From positions 82,546 through 107,090 of the forward strand of contig NW_014578280.1 of the NCBI RefSeq assembly GCF_000485595.1: a stretch of DNA of 24,545 nt, written 5' to 3'. Position numbers and translations under genes: made by a program. The DNA is from Priapulus caudatus. Lineage: Eukaryota; Priapulida; Priapulimorpha; Priapulimorphida; Priapulidae. The notes below the pieces were generated by a model that saw nothing but the letters and a program-made list of their open reading frames with translations, did no database searches and was not told where the DNA came from. This document shows positions 17,734 to 24,545 of this stretch, in pieces. Each line of letters begins with the position of its first letter. Positions within the stretch are counted from its first letter, which is position 1.

Positions 17734-17915
17734 TGTTGTATTATCATAATTATCTGTTCTTGTGTCAACAAGTTATCAGCACTGGCATGTGCTGCCACCT
17801 ATGGAGGTTGGGAGGGACTAAATAAACAGGCTGGTTTCTGTAACTCAAGGCTTTCGGTCCTACTCATTATTTGTGTCTAATAAACGCCCACAAGATAAAC
17901 CTCTTGAACTCAACA
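17734..17915 (+). repeat. 5' LTR of the Gypsy-type element
   Basis: 182 bp starting TGTTG and ending CAACA, a perfect 5-bp inverted pair with TG...CA ends. It contains CTAAATAAACAGG (TATA/poly-A-like) and TCTAATAAACG. Its right end is fixed by the primer-binding site that follows at once. The left end is inferred from the inverted ends, as there is no 3' LTR to compare. Confidence 0.6.
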
Positions 17916-17931
17916 TGGTGTCAGAATCGTA
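17916..17931 (+). promoter_or_regulatory. tRNA primer-binding site (Leu-type)
   Basis: TGGTGTCAGAATCG directly follows the LTR. TGGTGTCAGAA is the complement of the 3' end of many animal tRNA-Leu molecules (ending TTCTGACACCA). Later bases diverge. Confidence 0.6.
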
Positions 17932-18142
17932 AAAGAGACCGGAGACAGTAAATAGGACAGTGTGATGCCCCAGTTTTCTGCAGTTTGCCCATGTCTATGT
18001 GGTAAGACAAGTCAATGCGGTAATGTACGTGCATGCTACACGCGCCGTTAGTCTCTGATCCTACTGATTTTCGGATGAGCAGTGACTTTTCTGACTATAT
18101 GTGGAACTTTACACACGTTCTGGCCCTTCCGTAGTAGTGACT

Positions 18143-18483
18143 ATGGCACAGTTGCCAAGCCAACCACCTGAGTCATTCGACTTTAGGACAGCCTGGTCGA
18201 CAACAATGGATCAGCACGGTTCGTATAGCATTCAGACAAGTGTTAGCCTCTCAGAAAAGGGAGAGCCAGAACAATGACACCTCATCATCATGACCCACTC
18301 AGTGATGAAGGAGAGGCATTCTAATGTCACTGAATGCTAACGGAGGATGGAGTAACATGAGTTACGAACTCACTAAAGCTAAACTGGATAGAGTATTTTG
18401 TACCCAACGAAAATGTCATTTTGTTGAACGGGCAAAATTCAATTCCAACGTGTTCCAGAAGGAGGTGAACCTGTGGGATTCGT
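18143..18483 (+). pseudogene. gag N-terminal part, broken
   Basis: ATG at 18143 opens a 44-codon frame with PPESFDF, the usual start region of Gypsy gag in this group, then stops with TGA at 18275-18277. Recognisable gag continues in other frames: LSDEGEAF, MLTEDG, a YELTKAKLD stretch, and VERAKFNSNVFQKE in the frame at 18324-18542. At least two frameshifts and several stops separate these pieces, so no complete capsid protein can be made. Confidence 0.6.
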
Positions 18484-19368
18484 TTGCATCACCGATCTTT
18501 TACTGCTTGCGGAAAACGTGCGGACTTCGGTACACTGCATGACGAGTTAATCCAGGATAGGATTGTGGTAGAACTTAAGGACGGCAGATTGTCAGAGCGT
18601 CTGCAACTTGAAGCAGACTTGTCGCTTAGAACCGCCATGGACAAGGCTCGCCAGAGCGAAACCATTCGCAAGCAACAGGGCATTCTGCGCGGGAGCGCCT
18701 CCCCAATGCTGGCGGAGGTCGCCAAATTCCAGAAACGACGAGTTGCTCAATGGCGTCCCAAACGTCCACTGCCTACACCGCCATACAGTGGTAGCAGTCA
18801 GAAGCAGTTTCAGCCTAGAAAGCAGGCTGGGAAGTCATGTCCCAACTGTGGACAACCGCCGCATGAGAAAAAGCCGTGTCCAGCCAAAAGTGTAGAATGC
18901 TATTTTTGCAAGAAAATTGGCCACTTCAAAATGTATTGCCGAATTCGCAAATCAGTCAACGAGGTTGGTTCGGAGGGTGACCCCTCATCCGCTTTCATGG
19001 GGGCACTACAATCTCAACCAGAGGGGGATCTTTCGTGGCAAAGCGAAGTAAAGATAGCAGATTCGTTCATCGTGTGGAAAATCGATACGGGTGTCGAGGT
19101 TACGTGTATGCCATTGAAAATGTACTGCGAACGCTATGGAAAGTTGGTCAGGCCTGCCAAGGTCCTAGTAGGAGCTGCTGGTTCCAAACTCGACGCTGTC
19201 GGGATGTTTCGTGGAAAACTTGAGAAAGATTCGCGCGTCGCGACAACCGACATCTACGTTGTTCGTGACCTTACGAAACCACTTCTTGGCGATCAAGCCA
19301 TCAGGAAACTCAATCTCGTGTCGGTAGTCAGGTTCGTCAAGGGCAAAGCTACAAAGTGGAAAAGGTAA
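18484..19368 (+). pseudogene. gag C-terminus, nucleocapsid and protease
   Basis: Open for 294 codons but without a real start: it is entered by frameshift from upstream gag. Residues about 11-70 are the conserved capsid end (DELIQDRIVVELKDGRLSER and on to RKQQGILRG). Two zinc knuckles of the form C-x2-C-x4-H-x4-C follow at 119-132 and 139-152; these bind genomic RNA. The aspartic protease has WKIDTG (Asp201-Thr-Gly) and LLGD (267-270). DTG is followed by Val where Ala or Ser is usual, which may weaken the active site. Ends with TAA at 19366. The retroviral-type protease would cleave the gag-pol polyprotein. Confidence 0.8.
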
Positions 19369-19369
19369 G

Positions 19370-20026
19370 ATGAAGGGTGACTATGAGATAAAAATCGAGG
19401 ACAGTACGCAACCGTACTCGATCTCAACGCCGCGTTGTGTTCCTATACCGCTGTACGAGAAGGTCAAGGAAAAGCTCATGCGCATGGAGAGCATGGGAGT
19501 TATTTCCAAGATAACCGAGCCAAAATACTGGTGCGCTGGAATGGTTGTGGTTCCAAAACCCAACGGAACTGTCAGGATCTGCGTAGACCTGACAAAGTTG
19601 AATGAAAGTGTGAAACGTGAGAAACATATTCTACCATCTGTGGACACTACACTAGCGCATCTAAGTGGAGCAAAGGTGTTTTCGAAACTTAACGCCAACT
19701 CCGGGTTTTGGCAGTTGCCTCTAAGCAAGGAATCGTCTAGTCTGACCACGTTCATCACTCCATTCGGGAGGTTCTGTTTTAATAGACAGTCCTAACTGAC
19801 AGTTTTAACTGACAATGATTACGGAATATCATCGGCGCCTGAGATATTCCAGCGCCGAATGCAGGACATTCTAGAGGGCTTAGATGGAGTTTTGTGTCAT
19901 ATGGATGACATTCTGATCTTCGGAAAGGATCAAGGCGAACACGATGGAAGACTCCACGCTGTTCTAAGTAGTCTGAGAGACGCAGGTGTTACCCTGAATG
20001 AAGTGCAAATAGTGACGGCCTCTTGA
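19370..20026 (+). pseudogene. reverse transcriptase, truncated and catalytically altered
   Basis: 19370-19795 encodes the fingers and early palm of a Gypsy RT: MGVISKITEPKYWCAGMVVV, VPKPNGTVRICVDLTKLNES, then FSKLNANSGFWQLPL. In that last motif the invariant catalytic Asp is Asn (codon AAC, residue 108). The frame stops at 19793 next to a 9-bp direct repeat (TAACTGACA at 19793 and 19806). It resumes in another frame at about 19820 with YGISSAPEIFQRRM, then HMDD in place of the usual YMDD, and ends GVTLNE before leaving homology near 20010 and stopping at 20024-20026. Thumb, RNase H and integrase are missing. Not functional. Confidence 0.85.
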
Positions 20027-20186
20027 GGTTGGCGACAATAGCCGGTGACAGCTGACGCGCCAGGTGCGGGTACGCGCTATTGACGCTGGAATCGGGCGCG
20101 ACAGCATCGCTTGCTATTTCACTGCCAAAAAAAATCAAGTTTTAATTCCTGGCCAAATCAGTTAATCCAGGTTTCGGCCTGGGCAG

Positions 20187-20194
20187 TATATAAG
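20187..20194 (+). promoter_or_regulatory. TATA box, possible promoter
   Basis: TATATAAG with GC-rich flanks upstream and a pyrimidine-rich CACCATCTTTCGCC about 25-30 bp downstream, where a start site would be expected. No coding exon identified downstream. It could be an orphan transposon LTR promoter. Confidence 0.3.
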
Positions 20195-20792
20195 CAGATC
20201 CACACAAACGTCACCATCTTTCGCCACACGCCGCTCTGTTAGATTCTAGCATTTTGATTTTTTCGGACGTGCAACGGGCATCCATCGAGCTATCCCCAGA
20301 GAATAGCCACTAATCTCAAATACAACATATGCGTACGCTGTGCTTGCGTGCGTGTATGCCTGTATGTTGTGTGTAATGAGAGAGAGATCGCGAGAAGAGA
20401 AGGTATAATCTGAGGAGCCTTGTTTTTTCTAAAGTTTAGGCTGTTGTACTGTTATTTGTCATTTTCAGCACAGTATCATCCATTATTCCCTGATTGCACT
20501 GCTAAACTATGAGCTGGGTGGGTGATTGACAGTTGATACAACACTCTGCCAAACAGCAAGTACATGGTGTTTTGTTGCCACGTATAACAGCCTGTAAAAA
20601 GCAAAGACGGACCGAGCAGAGGCTATTCTGTGCACGAAAAAAGCCTCGCCTGAATTAGTCATGCGGTTAACGCTTGGTACTACACCTGCTTATGCAACAA
20701 GGCGCGTTCCGGTTCCGGCTTCACTACACTTCACCGCGGTACACTTGTTCTTCAACCCCGCCGTTCGCCGACGGCCAAGAAATCCATTGCGC

Positions 20793-20828
20793 CCAATCAG
20801 GAGATCTGTAACGGGCCAATCAGCCAAT
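20793..20828 (+). promoter_or_regulatory. cluster of three CCAAT boxes
   Basis: CCAATCA at 20793, 20816 and 20824, spaced 23 and 8 bp, in GC-rich context. NF-Y-type motif clusters are typical of promoters, but no TATA box or clear coding exon lies just downstream. Confidence 0.4.
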
Positions 20829-21971
20829 CAGCGGAGCAGGCTTTTGCCTTGACGATCATTTCTCAAGTTATAGTTGCCTGAATCGATAACGAGGCTTTGC
20901 GAACCGCCAGGTTGAGCTGCGCGTACAGGCGGTAGATAGTGTTAGTGAAGGCGGAACATACCGCCTGCTATCATACAGGTTAGTTGGTACATACTACATA
21001 GGGAATGCTTTTGCCACTGCGTCTGCGGAAAAAACCTAGTGATGGAAACAGGAGAGGACCGAGGAAGAGATAAGGGAGACGCGGGTGGGTGGGGGGTGAA
21101 GCGGATCCGAGATAGTCGAAATATCAAGTTGGGGCAGTTGGGGGTTCTAAGCCACTGCGTGTTAGCTATAGGTGGCTCTCATAGTTTTCAAATCTTATAG
21201 CGTGAAAAAAGAACTGAAACCGATGAACCAAAACCATTCCAAGAGCCTCCTTGCATGGCTGCAGCCGTAAAATCGTTAAAACTGTTTTCTTCTGTTCAAA
21301 TGGGTAACCACAGCCTCTCGTACAGCCTTGCTAGCCAATCTCTCCAGGGTAGTACCGTATAATAATGAATTATATTACCATCCGGTTGTATTTCGCAGAA
21401 AATATTCGAGAAGTTAGAAATATTAAATCGCGAATGGGTTTATGGCACATTTTAGCGTAATCAATTTCAGAAAATTATTGCTTAAATATTTTATGAATAA
21501 TTTAGAGTTCCTGTGCCTCATCTATATTAACACGTGGACGGTCCTGAGCTGCCTCGCCCCTGACAGTGTTAGTACAATTTCACTCTGCTGGTTTGAGTTA
21601 GGCGATATGGTCTGAAGCAGCGCATACGCGCATATATATGTTTGTTTGCCAGTGTGGATGTTCGTATGGGGGGGAGGCGGGGATTTGGCGTACTAGGGAC
21701 AGCTTATATACGATTAGTTAGTGTCGCATAATTTTTTATGCCAGTAAGAACGAAGAATTACAAATCGCGTGTTTTTTGTTTTGATGTTTCTGTCATTTAT
21801 ATGCACCTATTAGGCTGCAATTACAATGCGATACTCCACTGCATATTGCCAATTCGTGTCCATGCGTGCTCCTCCGTCGACGCAATGATGAAACATATTG
21901 GTTAATGCCTTAGCTGTTTCGCTTTGAGAGAACGGCAATTTTACCTTGGCGTGTAGAACTTCAGGAAAAGT

Positions 21972-24545
21972 GGCGAAAATACCAGATTAATTTTCACCAC
22001 TCATTATCTTAGCGTAGGGCATCGTAGGGACATTGGGTTTGTTTTATATGAACAGGGTAGGACAGCTGATCAATAATACTGGCAAAGAATCGTCAAAATA
22101 AAAGCGGGAGTTTATTAATTCGACTAATACTGCAACATGGTTTCAGCATGTTACCGTTGTACGCTCTCCTTCTTTATATGCTCTTGATATTAGCGAATGT
22201 GTTTAAAAGATTTCGTACGTATTGGAAACGTGACTCACTGAAAATGCTTCTATGATCAAACGGGGCTACAAATGTGTAGAAATAAATGGGATTTGAACCT
22301 AAAAGTTTTCTAGATAGCTAAACCTTATGGGATTCGAACGTAATGTTGATGACGTCATAAATATTACTAGCCAATCAAATGTGGTGTACAGTAAAATAGC
22401 GGAAGTGGCTACTCTGCGTATACGGTTAAAGGCATACTAGGCCCATTGATTATGCAATATTGACAAATGCTAGAGTAACTGACACCTTGTGTAGTTAATA
22501 AGTACAAAACCTTACATGCGAACGGCGTATTAGTTGTCCAACATCACTGCTGGTTACTAAGAAATGTCATTTGAAATCCGCAGTCCAAGAAATCAGTTGT
22601 TTACGTTTCAAACCGCTGCCGGCGAAGCAGGTGTAATACAGATTTATAGTGCAACAGCGAATGAGCTTGGAACGTCGCGGCTCGCCAATGTTGAGTGAAC
22701 ATAATATCTGCTAAACGCTGACTTGCCAATGTTGGCGAGTAAAAAATAATTGTCTAAAACTTTAATCAAATGTTGGTTCCTTACGTTATATATCCAAACA
22801 TTGATGAAAACCAATTCTAGCGATTGTGAAGGGCGGCTATCGCACCGCATCCTCACTTATATTATGAAAGGTTGCCGACAGTCAGCACAGTGTGCTGTGT
22901 ATACGTGCCTGGGGCGGAATATTGATTGATGTACGGGGGGGGGGAGTGCAGGATTGTTAAGTTGCGTTGGAGCATGTTCATTATAGGTTGGGCACCGCTG
23001 GGATCAGAGGACGACAGCAAAATTCTTTCCTGGAATTGAGGAAAAAGCTGCAATCAGGAATGACACAAAGAGCGTGACGGCACGCAAAAATAAACGTTGT
23101 GTGAATTTCATTACGATTTTCCATGTATATATTGTAATATCAGGAGTGTATAATATCGATATATCTCTATATATATAATATTATAGATCTATCTACAGGG
23201 TTTCTTCTAATAGGAGGCACTGGCGCGCACCGCCGTTGTCAAATTTAACAACGCCGTTGTGAAAATGTCCTGTATTTACCTGCCGTTGTCAAAATAGTGT
23301 CAATCCAAAAAAAATAGATCACACGTGCTTCCGACTATATACATGGAAAATCGTAATGAAATTCACAGCAACGTTTCTTTTGCGTGCTGGCACACTCCTT
23401 GATTCCGGGAAAGTTTTGCTGTCACTCCCTCATACCAGCGGTACCCCCCGCTACATATACAGCAATAAGCATGCCCACGCGACTGTAACAATCAGTGCAT
23501 TCGCCCCCACCCCCCGTACTTCAATCAATGCCGCCCCAGCCAGCAGGCACGAGCGCGATGTCCACAGCCACGAACGCGGGGTAACAGGGGTGTCGCTGGC
23601 TGCTTTTTTCGGTTTTTCTTTTGTCGTGAATGCGTGAGAATGCGTAGGGCATGTGGAGTGCGGGAAAATGGGTCCAGATGCGCGAGTCTCCCGCGAAATA
23701 CGCAGCGTAAGACTTGGTGGGTCTGCTACGCTACGAAATTTGAACGGCGCCATGACACCAGCGGCCCGTGCTGCCCACCCCGAAAAAGTTGGCGTATGAC
23801 GTTTATTTTGCACGTTACAGACCGAGGGCTAATCACAAAAGTGCAATTATATTTATACCTAAATGCTATTTAACCGAACGATATTCATTTTAGGGCAAAT
23901 TTATCCATATTATAACTGAAACTATATGTCGTTTATAAAGTATTACAATCCTTTTGCTTTAAATGAATAAATAAGAAACACCCTCTGTCTGTAGCCCTTG
24001 GCTGGAAAGTGGTTTTGTGCAACTTATCAGATCGTGCGCTTTGAGTGGCGCCACCGTCGTTGTAATCAAACTGTAGATGTTAGTTTTAAAACATTTTTTA
24101 ATAATATTTCTAATAGTGATTGAACCATGAAACTTTTTATGTAGCGTAATTTTAACCTAAATTAACTGAAAATAACCCTAGAACCTAGAGTAAACGATCC
24201 CTTTAAACTAAAAGGTGAAATTTTTATTTTCGCGGTGCCTCAAATGCAGTCTAGACATTCACATTTTTACAATTTTTGGCGGGAGACCCCAGAACCCCCC
24301 TCTACCTCTCTCCCCGCGTATGCCTGCAGAATCCACATTCGTGACTACTGCACGCCTTTGAATCCATCCTGTGCGTTTTTTCCCCTAAACTGGCCATTAC
24401 CGCCGTTGTCTAATTTTCCCTCAGAAGAAACCCTGATATAGTATATTATATATATATATATCTACCTATCCATCTATCTATTTATATAATATAGATCTCT
24501 ATATTATACACTCCTGGTAATAGTATATGCACTGAACCAAAGAGG
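21972..24545 (+). repeat. segmental duplication, copy 2 (runs past window end)
   Basis: Begins at GGCGAAAATACCAG, matching position 12400, and follows copy 1 to the last base (position 14988). It therefore contains the right half of the TTAA-flanked element, the inverted-repeat region and the complete hAT-like element. It has many one-base indels relative to copy 1, plus small clustered differences near 23755-23815. Confidence 0.95.
23141..24516. mobile_element. second copy of the hAT-like TIR element
   Basis: Same ends as 13573-14958: CAGGAGTGTATAATAT at 23141, the inner CAGGGTTTCTTCT at 23196, and the inverse pair ending at 24435 and 24516. The same GTAATA flanks are present, so it arrived as part of the larger duplication and not as a new insertion. 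Confidence 0.55.

Larger units (their letters stand above)
17734..20026 (+). mobile_element. truncated Gypsy-type LTR retrotransposon
   Basis: Order on plus: LTR (17734-17915), primer-binding site, gag, nucleocapsid zinc knuckles, protease, and the first two thirds of reverse transcriptase, ending abruptly at about 20012-20026. RNase H, integrase, polypurine tract and 3' LTR are absent. Several stops and frameshifts break gag and pol, and the catalytic Asp of RT motif A is replaced. The proteins resemble the Gypsy group common in sea urchins and other marine invertebrates. It lies within the proposed 9.57-kb duplicated unit. Confidence 0.85.
20027..21971. other. unassigned interval after the Gypsy fragment
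   Basis: No protein family recognised. It includes a TATA-type promoter-like site (20187), a short GA-rich stretch near 20380-20400, a cluster of CCAAT boxes (20793-20828) and otherwise unremarkable sequence. Frames of about 60 codons at 20661-20852 and on minus at 20942-21127 look fortuitous. Confidence 0.4.

Noticed and set aside
12400-24545. The 2.6-kb direct repeats as LTRs of the Gypsy element between them
   Set aside because: They do not start TG or end CA at the visible edge, contain other inverted-repeat elements, and the Gypsy element has its own small LTR and primer-binding site at 17734-17931.

Overview
This window looks like repeat-rich accessory DNA from an animal genome, probably a marine invertebrate. 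The reasons are spliced coding fragments with GT...AG borders, a THAP zinc-finger domain, a P2X7-type C-terminal cysteine motif, a degenerate interstitial CCCTAA (TTAGGG-type) telomeric array, abundant microsatellites, and a LINE and a Gypsy-type element of kinds common in marine invertebrates. I could not determine phylum or species, and I saw no intact host gene, rRNA or tRNA. One unresolved base (N) lies at 1243.

Layout. 1-712 is a 38-bp minisatellite with higher-order structure and 721-840 a second, 23-bp minisatellite. 841-3915 is mostly featureless AT-rich DNA with microsatellites, one weak coding-like stretch and one possible hAT end. 3916-10522 reads as one 6.6-kb Kolobok-like DNA transposon: TTAA duplications at both ends, AGGG-starting inverted ends, long subterminal inverted homology, an inward-facing THAP gene on the left (+ strand) and an inward-facing P2X7-C-like cysteine exon on the right (- strand). 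It has been invaded by a 489-bp TTAA-flanked element in its left arm and by a 5'-truncated LINE (about 6738-8795, - strand). The recognised genes are damaged, and no DDE catalytic core was seen.

10523-11763 carries a SINE-like or simple-repeat stretch and unassigned sequence. 11764-12853 is a 1.09-kb TTAA-flanked element with long inverted arms (piggyBac/Kolobok type). 13300-14020 is a large imperfect inverted repeat, overlapped by a 1.39-kb hAT-like TIR element (13573-14958). 15564-15914 holds a pair of inverted hairpins. 16031-16607 is a foldback element with a GGAGAAG-rich arm followed by its CTTCTCC-rich complement. 17384-17432 is telomere-like. 17734-20026 is a broken Gypsy-type LTR retrotransposon (one LTR, PBS, gag, protease, part of RT). 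20027-21971 is unassigned apart from a TATA-type promoter-like site and a CCAAT-box cluster.

From 21972 to the window end the sequence repeats 12400-14988 in direct orientation at an offset of 9,572 bp. Many of the differences are one-base indels. This fits a 9.57-kb tandem duplication running past the window edge, or an assembly duplication.

The strongest candidate for something undescribed is the Kolobok-like element. Its two ends appear to share a homologous promoter-proximal region, and these would drive two convergent genes, one THAP and one P2X7-C-like, with a ZNF143/Staf-like site in the left arm and a weaker version in the right.
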